From Coenobita brevimanus (lineage: Eukaryota; Arthropoda; Malacostraca; Decapoda; Coenobitidae): a stretch of 64,000 nt of DNA. Below are positions 33,134 through 47,590 of this stretch, in pieces. A program made the translations under genes and the position numbers. The first letter of the stretch is position 1. Every line of letters begins with the position of its first letter. The notes beneath the pieces were generated by a model. That model was not told where the DNA came from, searched no databases, and saw nothing but the letters and a program-made list of their open reading frames with translations. The DNA is taken from positions 7,608,501 to 7,672,500 of the forward strand of contig CM064658.1 in NCBI GenBank assembly GCA_032717465.1, in the 5' to 3' direction.

Positions 33134-33455
33134 GATGGCTGGGGTTTGTTGCGTTACGATGTTAACTTAGACTCAGTTAAGGAAATATCTGGCCTTTTTT
33201 TCGTGTCAGTTTGGTACAGAGACGGCAAAAGAGTTTACACTGACAGATGGTTGGGGTTTGTTGTTCTACGATTTCAGGTTAGACTCGGCCATAAAAATAC
33301 TTGGCCATTTTTTGTATAAGTTTGGTACACAAACGGCAAATGGATCTATTCTTACCGATGGTTGGGGTTTGTTGTTGTAGGATTTCAGGTTAGACTGTTG
33401 CAGAAATATCTGGCCTTTTTTCGTGTCAGTTTGGTACAGAGACGGAAAAGTATGG
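33134..33455. repeat. Three 112-bp tandem repeats, U2
   Basis: Same three repeats as at 17577-17898, immediately 3' of the U2 gene copy on the minus strand. Confidence 0.85.
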
Positions 33456-33496
33456 ACAGGTGTTTGGTGTTTAACACTGGATTCCAAGTAAGTCAA

Positions 33497-35341
33497 TCAC
33501 AAAAATATTACTTTTGTTCGTCCATCGATTTTGTTCCAACGAATGCGCTTTTTCTTCTTGCGAGGCGGGTCAGACCACAGGGGTGGAGTAGGAGGCATGT
33601 CCGCGTTCCTGCGCAACTTGTCGATGAACCACTATTTCAGCTTCCATACCGAGTATTCCACGTCCTTGGGACGAGTCTTTAGAAAGGCGGTCAGTTCCTC
33701 ATACACTGTTTGGGCGCTGACTGTGTTTTGCACTTCTTTAAGCCAGTCTAGGAAAAGTCTGTACTTCTTATTGCAGTACAGATTAAGCAGACTTCCTGTG
33801 AGGGACAGGATGTCTGCTATATCTCGAGCTTTCTCTCTTGCGGCCTGTTCAGGGGGGAGTGAGGCGAGATTAACACAGCGACCAAAACCCAGCAGACGTA
33901 CATTGTTACTTTTGTGTTTTTCACAAATAATAGTTTTACGGGATAGGTTGTGAAATGCAAATCCGCTCTGATGGAGACAATGAATGTGTTTGGTGGCCTT
34001 GGTTATAACTTTGACTGCATGAATGTTTGAATACAGACTTAGGAATACACCTTTTCCGCCCCAGGAATCCCTGAAGACTAAACACCGGGGTTCTTCATCG
34101 ATTACTCCCAGAAGATGCGGTACACCTGGGAGCCCACGAAGCCGGCACAGCATCCGAGTCTCGTGCTCCCCACCCCACCGGGTGACCACAACATTCGTTG
34201 CCTCCTGACCACAGTACAGCACACACTGATGAATACCGCGATACATCGTATTGGTGTCGACTTTGGTGTGACCCAGGGTGACGCCCAGGATATTCCATTT
34301 ACACCACAACTGCTCCCACCGAAAGCAAGCAACAGAAGAGCAGGGTTGTGTGTCCAATGGGAGCAGCGTACCCGCACTGTCCTCTACTATATCAATGTTT
34401 TCCGCCTACTGGTCCTCATTTTTTGCCTCCTGGTCCACACTGTCTGTTTCCCGGTCCATGCTTTCTTCCTCTTGGTCCACAGTGTCTCTCTGCTGGTCCT
34501 CTTTTTCTTCCTCCTGGTCTCCATTTTCTGTCACAGAGACTTCGCTTTCTCTCTCATGATCATCATCTGTCTCACAGTCCTCCCTTTCCTGCTCATGGTA
34601 CCTTTCTATCTCACACCTCTCACCTTTCATCACTTCATGCCCCTTGTCGTCTCTGGCCTCTTCTGAAACATTTTCACCTGCCTCTGAAGCATCGCTCTCC
34701 CCCTCGTCTTTTCTGCCAGAGTCATGTGACACTTCATCTGTCCAGTCCTCTCTCTCCCTATCTTGCTGCCCTAGTCCTGTGTCCCCCAGCTCTACACGAG
34801 GTTCAGGCCGTGTGTTGGAATGGTTCTCTGCAGCTGACATGAGGAGAAGCCAAACTGGCAATAATGCATACAGGAAAGCACGAGCCCAGAAGTGTGTCGG
34901 AAGCGGTGCCAGCGGTGCACCAGTCCGATAGAGGTGAAACGTCTCCTGGAATCTTACAGGGAGAACCAATATTGATCCCAGGACTGGATTGCGATGAGCA
35001 GGAGTAGGAGTGGGGAGCGGTGTGGTTGGAGCAAGATGAGATAAGACTGGGATCCCATGAAACCAGGAAAGCCATGGGTGCTCCTGCTGTGTCTTTCTTA
35101 CCAGTGACTCCCGGACAAACTCATGTAACTCCCTCTCCAACCAGACTGCTGTGTATATGCACCACACAATCGCTATTCCCACCAACAGTGCCCGAAACGC
35201 GCCACTTTTGCTGCATCGGCTGCGAGTGTGTGTGGTAGTTTTGGCTGTGCGTAGTGAAATTAGTTGTCGAATCTACCGCTGATACGCCGCCTTGATTTTA
35301 GTGAGGCTGACCCCATCACCTACGCTCTCTGGGAAGTTCAT
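33497..35341 (-). CDS. Membrane-anchored pseudokinase-like gene, U2 copy (three in-frame TAGs)
   Basis: Same 614-codon layout as the U1 copy with no indels. TAG codons are at 35273-35275 (codon 23), 34406-34408 (codon 312) and 33632-33634 (codon 570). The third replaces a Lys codon (AAG) of U1 and would remove the last 45 residues, including the basic tail; the phase beyond it is still open to 33497. The kinase-like part up to codon 570 has the same protein sequence as U1. The N-terminal half differs at four residues, including Met to Thr just after the Pro-rich region; that change removes the first in-frame Met available downstream of TAG 1. The inactive motifs HNLSRKTII and GFG are retained. 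Confidence 0.53.
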
Positions 35342-35980
35342 TGTGTCGCAAATACTAAACGAACCACTTATACCGAAAGAACAGAAACCACCTGAGAACA
35401 AATGACTAAAATATGAATAAATTATGTATCAATAATTCCAATTACAAATCCTTAAAATATTAATAATCAGCAACTAATCGCTCAAATGCAAATCTCTTGA
35501 GTTAGAACCAACAAAGTGAATAACACAGATATGAATCAACGAATCACTGATATGTAAACTGCAAAACTGTTAACTCAAGAAGCATTAATGATTTCCTTTG
35601 AGGAATAAAGAGTTACGAGTGACGTGTTTTAAGTTGCGTGACTTTGTAGGTAAAGTGAAACTGGAGGGAAAAGTGATTGGAAAGTGGGTAGGTAGGTAGG
35701 GGGGCGGGTAGATACAGAAGTGGGTAGGCAGGTAGATGATGTGGAGTAGGGAGGAAGGCAGAGAAATAGATAAGTGGGTAGGTATGTAGGTAGGTAGACA
35801 GGTAGGTAGGTAAACAGACTATAGCAATGATGATGACTAGTGATAATAAAAGTGGACTGAAAAGAATTGTGATGATGATATACAGTAGGTGATGGTGATG
35901 ATGGTAGTAATGATAATAAAGATGGTGATGACTGGTAACCAAAGTGATGATAGCAATAACGATAATGGCGATAATTGTAA

Positions 35981-36410
35981 AGGTAATAATGATGACTGAT
36001 GATAGTTATAAAGATAGTAATGATGACTGATGATAGTTATAAAGATAGTAATGATGACTGATGATAGTTATAAAGATAGTAATGATGATTGATGATAGTT
36101 ATAAAGATAGTAATGATGACTGATGATAGTTATAAAGAAAGTAATGATGACTGATGATAGTTATAAAGGTACTAATGATAACTGATGATAGTTATAAAGG
36201 TAGTAATGATGACTGATGATAGTTATAAAGATAGTAATGATGACTGATGATAGTTACACACATAGTATTGATGACTGATGATAGTTATAAAGATAATAAT
36301 GATAACTGATGATAGTTATAATGATAGTAATGATGAATGATGATAGTTAGTGATAGTGATGATGACATGATGGTTATAAAGATAGTAATGATGACTGATG
36401 ATAAAGATGG
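35981..36410. repeat. 31-bp minisatellite, U2 (about 13 units)
   Basis: Same 31-bp unit. It includes a diverged unit around 36250 with CACACATAGTATTG in place of the usual core. Confidence 0.9.
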
Positions 36411-36717
36411 TGATAACTGATAACCAGAGTGATCATAGTAATGATGATTATGATGATAGTTATAGTGATGATAAAGACAATGATGACAGTGTTTGTAGTA
36501 GTGATATAATGAAGATAATGGTAGCGATGCTGATGATGAAAATAGTGATATTGTTGATGGTTGAACTTCCATACCTCACATTCTCACACACTCGTTTGCC
36601 ATACCTCTGCACCTCTTTGGCCTACTACACTTCGATATGAGGCCCTAAACTCCCTCCCAATCCCCCGAAAGGAGGATGGTGGACTGCAGGAATAGGGCAA
36701 CTTCAGTCTGTAGTCCA

Positions 36718-37413
36718 TTAAGGCCCCGTCACACGATCAATGAGCAAGTGTGGTGGCCAAGCACGCTTCACAGCAGTTTCGAAGCATGGTGACGAAGCAA
36801 GGTAGAAAGCATGGTTCAGCATAAAGACTGTTCACATGTTTACTGACTCCCCTGCGCTCAGCGCTCTGTTCAGTGTGTGGGAGGTGTGTGAGAGACGTTT
36901 GCGCCCTGTTTGTCCCACGGCTTAATTATGTCCAGAGTGCACCTGCTATTATTTTTCTGGATATGTTTCAGTAGTTTGATATAAGTGTCAGTTCTCGCAT
37001 TTCTGTTCTAGAATGCTTCACTTTTCACCTGCCACAAACAGGAAAGCTCCTATATTTCTCAATTAGATGTAATGTTCCAGTCAAAAGGAAGATTCGTGGT
37101 ACATGTAGAGGTATCTTGTGGCTCCAGTGTGGGTAGGCTAGGGGGGGCGACGGACTCCATCCTATGATCTTTGGTGGCTACCGGCGCGGGGGCTGTGGAC
37201 ACGCACTGGGTTGTCACACGAGCAGTGGGCAAGTGTGGTGCCCGAGCAAGGTGCCGAAGAGCGTGGTTCAGCTAGAGTTTTGGGTCGCTGACGAACCTGC
37301 TCGAGCAAGGATGGTGCTTCAGTTCCGCACGTCTACACGATCATTTTCCATGCATTCTCCGCGCCCATGCTGAATCACCACACTTGCCCACTGATCGTGT
37401 GACGGGGCCTTTA
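36718..37413. mobile_element. TTA-flanked MITE, U2
   Basis: Same element, 36721-37410 (690 bp), with TTA at 36718-36720 and 37411-37413. Confidence 0.8.
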
Positions 37414-38135
37414 GGTTCACGTTCAGATGAGTGTGGGGCCAAAACTCTTTACCATATAATTCCACACTCTTGACCCACCACACCTCCGCCCACCTTCAGA
37501 CTCACTACCTGTTTCAGCTCCCTCAAGTACTTCCCTATCCCCCAAAAGCAGGATGGTGTACTGCAGAAGGCCAATTTAAGGCTGCAGTCTACTGGCTTCT
37601 CATCTCAAATGAGCCTGGGGCCACAACAACGGCTACAACACCCCTACACACAGTCACTCACCATCTAAACATACCATCTAAGCACACACTCTTTCTACCC
37701 TATATTTAACTTTCTCATGTTGGGGACAACTCTAGAATTCTGTGCTGGCTATCACCAGACGTTAATTTCTACTATTTCCTCTTTCCATAATTAACTAAGG
37801 CAGCAGTAGTAGTTGTAGCTGCTTGTTCATCTCAGTCATGAACCCTGTGGACTGTAGGCTGATGCTGCCCTTCTCCCGCAGTCCACCATCCTCCTCCCAT
37901 GGGACGGGGGCCACCTGAGGGACATCCGTCAAACCGAGCAGTGCAGCCGCCTGCTAACATTGATGCCACCACTTGTAGGCATCATCCTCCTATCATGGGA
38001 TTGGTAGGGAGTGTAGGAACGTTTTTATATAGGGGGTCCCGTGGTCAGCGCCGTACCTCGTGTGTCTGCAAGGCCTTCACGTACCGGCCACCCGGGGACA
38101 CGCCAGGTAGCAGTGGGGTCCTGCATGCCCCTGGA

Positions 38136-38179
<44 letters not shown>

Positions 38180-38960
38180 GTATTCAGTAAAAATACGCTG
38201 TTCATTTGAAATCGAGGCAGCACTGCAGGAGGCGCTACTATTGGGCCATTCTACCGAATCCACCCTTCCTTCTCCGATGGGGCCACCGTGTCTCCCCGGG
38301 CCAGTACCTGTGTGGAGGGTAACGCCTCTGACAGTACGTGTTCACAGGAGTCGGTGTTCTTGTACTTCTCTAAACTTTGGGAATTCTATTTGTGTATTAC
38401 GTCTCAAGGTGAACCAGGTCATCCCTCTATGGGTAACAGTACCTACAGGACACTGCCGCAGCTGCTGATAAGAGACCCCAGCCATCTTCCTGTTTACACC
38501 ATGGCAGGGGATCGGTCAAAGTGCTGGCCACTGGGAACCTCACACCGGGCCACCTGAGTCTTAATTTGGTTCCTCGCTAGCCTCTTTCTCGGGGGGTTCA
38601 ACTCCATGGGATTTGTCCGACATTAATAGAGATACAAATAAACAAAGTACAGATCGATATGGACTGACAGAATGTCTCATACGGATAGACAGGAAGCCAA
38701 CCAGAGACAAACTACGAAAAATAAAATGAGTGATACATATAAACAGACAGACAGACAGGTAAGAGAGACAGACTTACATATAAACAGACAGGACGCCGAC
38801 TCAGACAGAAGACGATAAATGAAACACAGACAGATTTATAAACAGACATAAACAAATAGATAAACTGCTAGATAGATAGTACAATGGGACCACGATAGAC
38901 AAACGAAATAGTAGGAGACAGAAAGAGGGAAACAGACATAGAAACAGACAGACAGAAACA

Positions 38961-39001
<41 letters not shown>

Positions 39002-39394
39002 AGACAGACAGAAAGAGGATAACTTAGACCTAGACAGAGGGAACTTAGAAATAGACACGAATAGAGAAAACAGTGAACTTCGATAAATATCACAGAGTAG
39101 GATGTTAGGGTGGAATATGAAAAATAAATAGCCAAGATACGGATGGTCCGAAATTATTATGGTACCTAGGACACGGCCGTTAGACACAGATAGATAAGAT
39201 GACATTATCATTACTATTATTTTTATTATTATTATTATTATTATCACCATCGTCATAACCATTATCGTTATTATTATCATCATTATCATCATCATCGCCA
39301 ATATCCCTATCATCATCATCATCACCACTACCCCTATCATCATCATCATCATCACCAATATCCCTAACATCACCACCATCATCATCATCATCGC

Positions 39395-40510
39395 CATATG
39401 ACAGGGTGGATAGACAAGGATTGTGGAAAGTATTAAGAATATATGGAGTAGATGGGAAGTTATTGAATGCTGTGAAGAGTATGTATGATGGTGCTAAGGC
39501 TGCAGTGCGTGTAGATGGTGAACTGAGTGAATTTTTCTCTTTGAAGTTTGGGTTGAAACAGGGATGTGTCATGTCTCCATGATTGTTCAATCTGTACATG
39601 GATGGGGTAATAAAAGTGGTACAAAGTAGGGTAGTGGATGTTGGAGTGGCCCTGGTGAGAGAGGGTAGTGTTTGGAAACTCCCTGTACTGTTGTTTGCAG
39701 ATGATACTGTGTTGTTGAGTGAAGACGAAGGGGAGCTGCAAGGCTTGGTGGAAGAGTTTGGGAGAGTGTGTAAGAAACGGTATCTAAAGGTGAATGTATG
39801 GAAGAGTAAAGTGATGGTCTTTGAGAGAGGTGAAGTCAGTGAATGTAGTGAGGTTGGATGGTGAGGAATTGGAAAATGTGAGTACATTTAAGTACCTGGG
39901 TAGTGTGATGAGTAAAGATGGAGGTTTGGAGGGTGAAGTGCTTGAATAGGTACAGCAGGGAAAAAAGGTTGCTGGTTCCTTGAAAGCAGTGATAAGAAGC
40001 AGGGAAGTGAGCATGGAAGTGAAAAAGTAACTACATGACAGTATTGTGATACCAACTCTAACGTATGGAAGTGAAGCTTGGACGTTGCTGGAAGGACACA
40101 AGTCAAGAATGAGAGCAGTGGAAATGAGTTATTTAAGAGGAGCCTGTGGAGTCACATGGAGAGACAGGCTGACAAATGAGGATATAAAGGAGCGTTGTGG
40201 TGTGGATGTGATAGGAAGCGTTACGAGGAATACACTGAGGTGGTTTAGCCATGTGGAGAGGATGGAGGGTGAAAGACTGACGAAGAGAGTGTACGGTATG
40301 TGAGTGAGGTGGAGGGGGGAAGAGGGAGGGGGAGGCCGAGGATGAGATGGAGGGATGGGGTGGAGAGGTATATGAGAGAGAGGGGTGTGAGTTGGAAGCG
40401 GGGCAGTGAAATGGTGGGGGACAGGGCGACGTGGAGGCGATTTGTTTGTGGCCACCCCGAATGGGATTGAGGCATCTGGCAATAGATATTTAGATAGACA
40501 GATAGATATG
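39395..40510 (+). mobile_element. RTE-like LINE fragment A, U2
   Basis: Same fragment as at 4894-6010 with the same truncation point, frameshift and stops. In addition there is a TGA at 39580-39582 replacing the Trp of the motif B region (MSPW). The FADD motif is intact. The shared lesions show the fragment was dead before the array grew. Confidence 0.8.
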
Positions 40511-41068
40511 CTATTTTGCTGATTATGACAAAGCCATTCCTTCCACTTTTTTATTACAGCAATATTTATGAATTAATATAAACTTATTATCCTGAGACAC
40601 ACTTTGTAATTCACAGTTCAAAGGTTGCAAATTTTTTGCTCTTACTTGGTCAATAAATACCATCCCTCCATCTTCATTTTTTAGTTGCTGAAGGAGAATA
40701 AATAGAATATGGTGCTAGTCATGAAGAAGTGCACTGGAAGAGATGGAGCTACAGTACATTACTGTCCTAGTTTGTCATTAAGCTACGTGAAATAAGCTGC
40801 AAAGGGACAAAAATCTGAAGTTATGGTGAAAAGACAACAGCACCTCGAGGGGTTACGCTAATCATCCATCTATTACCTACCGGTAATGCTTTACAACCAG
40901 ATAAAAACTCAATAGCATTCAGCAGCTTACCGTATCCATCAAATGTACACAGAACCTTTCATAATCCTTCTCTGTTTACCTTGTACTGACATGCTTTTTC
41001 TAACCAAATGCTTCACCATCATAAAAACTGTCAAGTGGCACTCAACAGTAACTAACCCACGTAGCTAG

Positions 41069-41849
41069 GCAAAACCTTCCAAAATACACCATACATATGC
41101 AAAAACCTTTCATAATGCACCATACATAAGCAAAACCTCCATTATAAACCATATATGCGGTACGCAAAACCTTCCATAAGTGCACCATACATAAGCAAAA
41201 CCTTCCATGGCATACCATACATACGCAAACCTTCCATAATACACCATACATGCGCAAAACCTACCATAATACACCATAGATAGGCAAAACCTTCCATAAT
41301 ACACCATACATGTGCAAAACCTTCCATAATACACCATCCATATGCAAAAACCTTTCATAATGCACCATACATAAGCAAAACCTTCATTATAAACCATATA
41401 TATGCAAAACCTTCCATAAGTGCACCATACTTACGCAAAACCTTCCATGGTATACCATACATACGCAAAACCTTCCATAATACACCATACATGCGCAAAA
41501 CCTTCCATAATACACCATAGATAGGCAAAACCTTCCATAATACACCATACATACGCAAAACCTTCCATAATACAACATAGATAGGCAAAACCTTCCATAA
41601 TACACCATGCATATGCAAAAACCTTTCATAATGCACCATACATAAGCAAAACTTCCATTATAAAACATATATACGGTATGCAAAACCTTCCATAAGTGCA
41701 CCATACATAAGCAAAACCTTCCATGGCATACCATACATACGCAAAAACCGTCCATAATACACCATACATGCGCAAAACCTTCCATAATACACCATAGATA
41801 GGCAAACTTTTCCATAATACACCATACATACGCTAACCCTTCCATAATC
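41069..41849. repeat. 30-bp minisatellite, U2 (about 26 units)
   Basis: Same array as at 6563-7320 with one extra unit near 41490. A one-base loss near 41228 breaks the long minus-strand frame, which supports the view that the frame is not a gene. Confidence 0.92.
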
Positions 41850-42486
41850 CTTTTGTTTAACCTTGCCATATGCTTTTTCCAGATGATGCTACTGATCCTG
41901 GCAATACTGGTAATATTCTGATCCACTTGTCACTGGCACTATTTGCCATCCTCCTTCACTGACAATCCTGGAAAACAAAATACAGAGATTAAAAACTTAT
42001 TATACTGATAGCAAAGGACAGGTAATACCATACTTTTTTTTTTTTTTTTTTTTAACACTAACTTGGCCTAAAACTGCCATCTTAGCTGTAACAACAGATT
42101 GGCACTAGAATATGATGCTAGTCACGAGGGAGCAATAACTAAAGGATGCTAAGCTGTGGCGTTATATTTTTCCACCAATGAGCTATATGAAATAAGCTGA
42201 AAAGGGCGAAAATCTGGGCCAAGTTAGAGTAAAAAGAGCATGGCACCCTCACCGTAAATTATGCAAAACAAATTATACATAATGATCACTAACCAAGCTC
42301 ATTACATCATTATTTACTTCCTGACAAATAACGAGAGAGAGAGAGAGACGCAGCCGCACCACTCTTATCACCTTTTCCTGAGCGATTTGTTCCGTGCATT
42401 ACACCAGGTTCAGGTGTTGTCGGAGGTATTGCCTTTGCAACGGCACCTCCTTTTTCTTCACTCTCCTCTGAGCTGTCTTTCTTCTT

Positions 42487-42960
42487 TTATCCTCTTCTGT
42501 CTTCTAGCCCACATCTGATGAAGTACTTCCTTTTTCTCTTTCTTTCTCCTTTTGTCAAATAAAAAAATTCAATTATTTGTGTTTCACTTTCCTGGTATGG
42601 CTGCTGTAGTTCTGTGACTTTTTGTCTTTCAGTTTGTAGTCCTGGACATGTTAAAATGAAATGTTTAATATCTTCTATCTCAGCACCACATAACTTACAC
42701 TCTGTTTGCCCATCTGTCTGTCTATTTCTGTCTTTCAGTTGTAATGTGTTTGTTCTTGCTTTAAATAATGTCACTGATGATGGGTAGTTGTCACTGATTA
42801 CTTCTTCCTTTATATCTCCCTTCCTTTCCCCGTACATATAAAGACTTGTCTTACTTGCCATGTCTTCTTTCCGTTTTTCTGTATCCAGTTTTCTTGTCTT
42901 TTCCATAATCTACTTCTTTGTTACTCTGTCAATGCTGGTTATATTAAGTTCCAAAGCTGG
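42487..42960 (-). mobile_element. LINE C-terminal fragment D, U2
   Basis: Same remnant as at 7983-8460, but the 3' frame is intact to a stop at 42487, giving 139 codons from an in-frame ATG at 42906. It ends in a Lys/Arg-rich tail (KGERKRKRKY). Upstream a Gln codon has become TAG. It carries the CKLCGAE...HFILTC zinc-binding pattern. Confidence 0.65.
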
Positions 42961-43604
42961 TTATATTAAGTTCTTCCATACCATAACTCCTTTGAATCCG
43001 AGGTCTTAACCATGATAATAGTCGCCGACTTTACTTAATCTGAGAAACACACTCATTTCACTCTAACCTGGCCTAAAATTTTACCTCCCCATGTTGAATG
43101 CTGAGATGTAAGAAATCAACATTAGAATATGATGATGGTCACGAAGAAGTGTAATGATTAGTCTCATCCTGCCATGAGCTAGGCTACGTGAAATAAACAA
43201 CATAGGACAAAATCTATGCCAAGTCTGAGGAATATGAACTTTGTCACAAAAAAGTCACAGGGTGTTGAAAAATTATTTTTCCATTTAGCTTGGGGAAACA
43301 GGCTCCAGGAGGACGAAAATCTAGGCCAAGTTTGTAATTATGAGAAAAACTACAGGTAAATCATACAGCAATGAGGTTTACTTATGGTACCGGTAGTTAA
43401 AATACTGAAGATTTTTGATATTGCTCTAACCTGACTGACATCCTAATCCCTTTTAGTTCACTTGATGGCCAGATTTTGTTACACTGGACAGATGACTCGA
43501 CTAATAACCATGGAGACATTCCTGCCTCTATTATAGTCATCGAATTTAACAAAACCATGACTCGGCTTTCATGATAAGTGGTTTAGTTGCGTCAGATAAA
43601 CTGA

Positions 43605-43657
<53 letters not shown>

Positions 43658-43759
43658 TACTAATATTACCCGACTGAACAAAACTGGATATTGCTGGCCT
43701 ACATTACATTGCCACTAATACCACTGCACAACGTGGTTGTATGTGGCCTTCGTGGCTTT

Positions 43760-44780
43760 GCAGAAAGCATATGCATATGACGGAGTGCACAGACAAGGAA
43801 TGTGGTAAATATTAAAAATATATGGAGTAAATGGGAAGCTGCTGAAAGCCGTGGAGGACATGTATGGGGGCACTAAAGCTGCAGTGCGTATGGTCAACCA
43901 AGTGAATTTTTCAGTCTGAATGTTGGATTGCAGCAGGGATGTCATGCCTCCATCGATGTTCAATCTGTATATGGATGGATTCATATGAGATATAAAATAC
44001 GGCAAATCGAGATTGCAGAGTTTGGAAACTTCGTGTTCTGTTGTTGCAGATGACAGTGTTGTCAAGTGAGGACGAAGGGGACCTGCAAGGCTTGGTTTGG
44101 CAGTGTACAAAACGGAATCGAAAGTGAATGTAGGGAAGAGTAAAGTTGTGTTCGAGAGAAATGAAGTCACTGAATGCACAGTGAGGCTGGATGGTGAAGA
44201 AATTGAATATGTAAGTGTATTTATGTACTTGGGTTGTGAGATAAGTCAGGATGGAAGTTTAGAGAATGAAGTGTTTGAAAGGTTACAGCAGGGAAGAAAG
44301 ATTGGTTCTTTGGACGCGGCGATAAGAAATGGGGAAATGAACATTAAAAAAAAAAAAATCGCAACATGATACTGTTGTGGTACCAAATCTAACGTACGGC
44401 AGCAGAGCTTGGACCTTGTTGGAAGGATACAAGAGACCAGTGGAAATGTGTTACCCGAAAGGAGCATGTGGAGGTAACGGATTGAGTGAAATGAGGAAGG
44501 ATGGCTGTGGTGTAGCTGAGATAGCGTTAGAAATACACTATTGTAGTTTGGCCAATGTGGGGAGATGGACGGTGAGACTGTATGTGAATGACGTGTAGGG
44601 AGGGAGGTGTGGAAGGGGGAGACCAAGGATGAGACGGAGGGATGGAATGGAGAAGCATATGAGAAGGGTGTGTGAGTTGGGGGAAGGGCAGCGTAATGGC
44701 ACGGTACAGGAAGACATGGATGCGATTTATCAGTGGCCACCCCTTAAGGGCTTAAGGCATCTGGCTATAGACAGATAAGA
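43760..44780 (+). mobile_element. RTE-like LINE fragment B, U2
   Basis: Same decayed fragment as at 9251-10279, with small extra indels (loss of 3 bp near 43832 and 6 bp near 43892). The same frameshifts are shared. Confidence 0.75.
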
Positions 44781-46501
44781 TGACTACTATTCCTACGATT
44801 TCCACTGCAGGCGTACACTACATGTATATAAAAAAATGCCATTACAAACAATATATTTGTATAGTTAATCAGATCACTGCTAATTTCGCGACTGGAAAGT
44901 CTGCTAGTCATGAAGTGCACCGGAAAGGATGTCCCAATGCGTTTTCTGCTACTGAACTACGTGAAACAAGTTACAAAAGGACGAAAATCTGGGCCAAATG
45001 AAGGTGAAAGAACTAAAGTAGGCTATATCTACTACACATCTACATATTATATTATTTCACATAATACATATATGAGCAGTTAAGAGGTATGCAGCCGTTT
45101 GGTGATATTACTGAAATACCGAGGCTCGAACATTTCAAACTTTTTTCTTTTTTTTTTATGCTTAAGACAAGCTTACGAAGCATCAAAATACTCTTCACTC
45201 ACTGATATCTTCACAAAGTTCTCGATCCTAAATCAAACAACAAAATGTAGATACATTACGAACCTCGATGCCCGGAGAGAAGCGATGCACGTTTTCTTCC
45301 CACTACAATCAAAGTAATACTGACGCGTCCGCGTCGCCGACTCACCGGTTGTGCTGTTCTTCCTACCCTCCCTCCCCCCCGGATCACCGCTTTCCGACTA
45401 ATATTTTCTTAACGTGCATCTAAGACGAACTTTAGCATTGTCAAGGATTGTATAAGAATATCGAAGTTCTCTTAGTCTACCTTAAGCGTTTTTGAAGGCT
45501 CGTTTGTATAGAACTGTTCCTCATTCCTGTCGCCCTCCCTCCCCCTACACCATTATCCTCATACAGTATTTACTTAGGCTCATCAAGGACAAACCTTAGC
45601 GATGTCATAGGTTATAATAATATCTAAGTTCTCTTGGTGTACTACATACGTGTTTGAATCCTCTAATGTATATAATAAGCGAGTTTAATTCAAACCAGTC
45701 AGCCTCTTTCTTCCGATCAACCTCCTTCCCCCAGCATCACTGCTTTCAGAACTAAAAAGGGCATCTAAGTCGAACCTCATTACTTTAATTGGTTTCATTA
45801 ATAGACCTACGTTTTCTTCGGCTGAGATATGCATGCGTGTTTGAAGAGCTTCTACGTCTTTAATAAGGTACTTAAGATACAAGCATCCGCCTCCCCCAGC
45901 ACCTATCCTCCCAGTTCTTCTTCGCCTCCGCCATTTAAAGCAGTGTTGAAGAGTGACGCCTTCATGGGGCAACATCGATATAACCAGGTGGCGCCGCTGA
46001 CTGATCATGTGAACGTCCCTCAAACCCCTCCCTATCTTCCGAAAGTTGGATTGTGGACTGGAGGTGAAGGACAACTTTTGCTAACATCCAGCTTCCTGAG
46101 TTCACGTTTCAGATGAACATATAGCAACAACTACTACTACTGTGTTATTACCGTTTCATTGCAAATACTTGAGCCACACATCCTCTACCACTCGTAAAGC
46201 CACCCTGTTCGTTATTTACCAGGCCTTCTGATACATCCTGTACGTTGTGATAAATCTACCATATACCTCTCCTGCTCCATCAGGCTGCTCTCTCTCCAAC
46301 CCACATATCCTCTAGACTCCTAAGGCCACTCTGATCGTCTCACCAGGCCTTAGTTATTTTATCACAGCTCAGCATTCAGGAGGAGACGAAAATTTCAGGC
46401 TAAGTTAGCGTGAAAAGTGTGTGTAAGGAGAGATGTTATGATGCTGATGGGGGAATACGAATATCAACATTATCATCATTATTCTTACCATCACTAGAAA
46501 G

Positions 46502-46548
<47 letters not shown>

Positions 46549-47443
46549 CTAATATACAGTAACCCAACCGTTTCAATACGTTCATTTAACACTAATTATC
46601 CCCTTTATTTCAAAATCTTATGCATACTTTATTTTCTAGTCTTCAAATAATATATCATTGGCTATGCTCTGGTTGGTGGAACTGATAATATGTTTCTTAA
46701 AATAATATAGCACTTTGATAGATAGGAGTAGATAAAGGTGGGGAGTGTAGATAGACAGACAGATCGAGAGAAAGGTAGGTAAATGATAAATGACGATAGA
46801 CTGATAAGTAGATTGATGTAGAAAGACACCTACTTTATAGAGAGATGTACAGATGGGCATTAAAAGACAAATAAACAGATTGACAGTTTAGAAATACATA
46901 TATACTGATTTAGAATGATATAGTGCAAAAGATGAATACAGATGGAGTTCACAAGATGCATAGACAACATGCTAGTTTCATGTTTTAAAGTTACTCTGTA
47001 TTCCAAGTCTCCCAATAGTCTACTTTTATTATTAGTTCTTGTAACGGATAATTCTTTTTGTATTCCAGAAGGTCTCCCAACATTAATAATTATGCTTCAT
47101 ATCGACTTGCCATTTTTTTTTTCTTAATTCTGACTTTTTTTTTTTTTTTACTTAATTATTACTTTTTTTTGTAAAGGATTTTTGAGTGTTATGCAAGAGA
47201 AGTGACTGCATACAGGTAACAAGAATAAAATAACAAAAATATTACCATACAGTTTGTTCCTTTCAGTCTGGGATTTGTGCCAGCAGAATGGAACCCCTTT
47301 GAATCCAGTGACTTTATATTTACCTTTGGCTGATAGAGGTTACGTATTCACCTGTGTCTGTCTGTCTGTGTACAAGAGATCTTAAAAAGCTGTTGTTGGA
47401 TTTCACTAGTCTGGTGGATAGGTGTGCAGTGGGTCAAGGAGGA

Positions 47444-47590
47444 GTTGGTAAGATGTTGAGGTTAATCTGGTACCGAATGTGTTGGTAAGATATTGAGCTT
47501 AATCCGGTACCGATTGTGTTGGTAAGATATTGAGGTTAATCCGGTACCGAATGTGTTGGTAAGATATTGAGGTTAATCCGGTACCGAATG
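47444..47590. repeat. 37-bp tandem repeat, U2 (four units)
   Basis: Four copies of a 37-bp unit beginning ttggtaagatattgaggtta and containing the palindromic CCGGTACCG; U0 has two copies at 12934-13007. Confidence 0.85.

Larger units (their letters stand above)
19008..34564. repeat. Array unit U1 (9.8-kb deletion, LINE and SINE insertions)
   Basis: Second unit, 15,557 bp to the next phase point. Relative to U0 it lacks the segment equivalent to 3287-13100, with the junction at 22385-22386. It gained a 6,243-bp I-like LINE (23805-30047) and a 172-bp tRNA-derived SINE (21823-21994). These three changes account for the length difference from the 19-kb units. The rest aligns without rearrangement. 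Confidence 0.93.
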
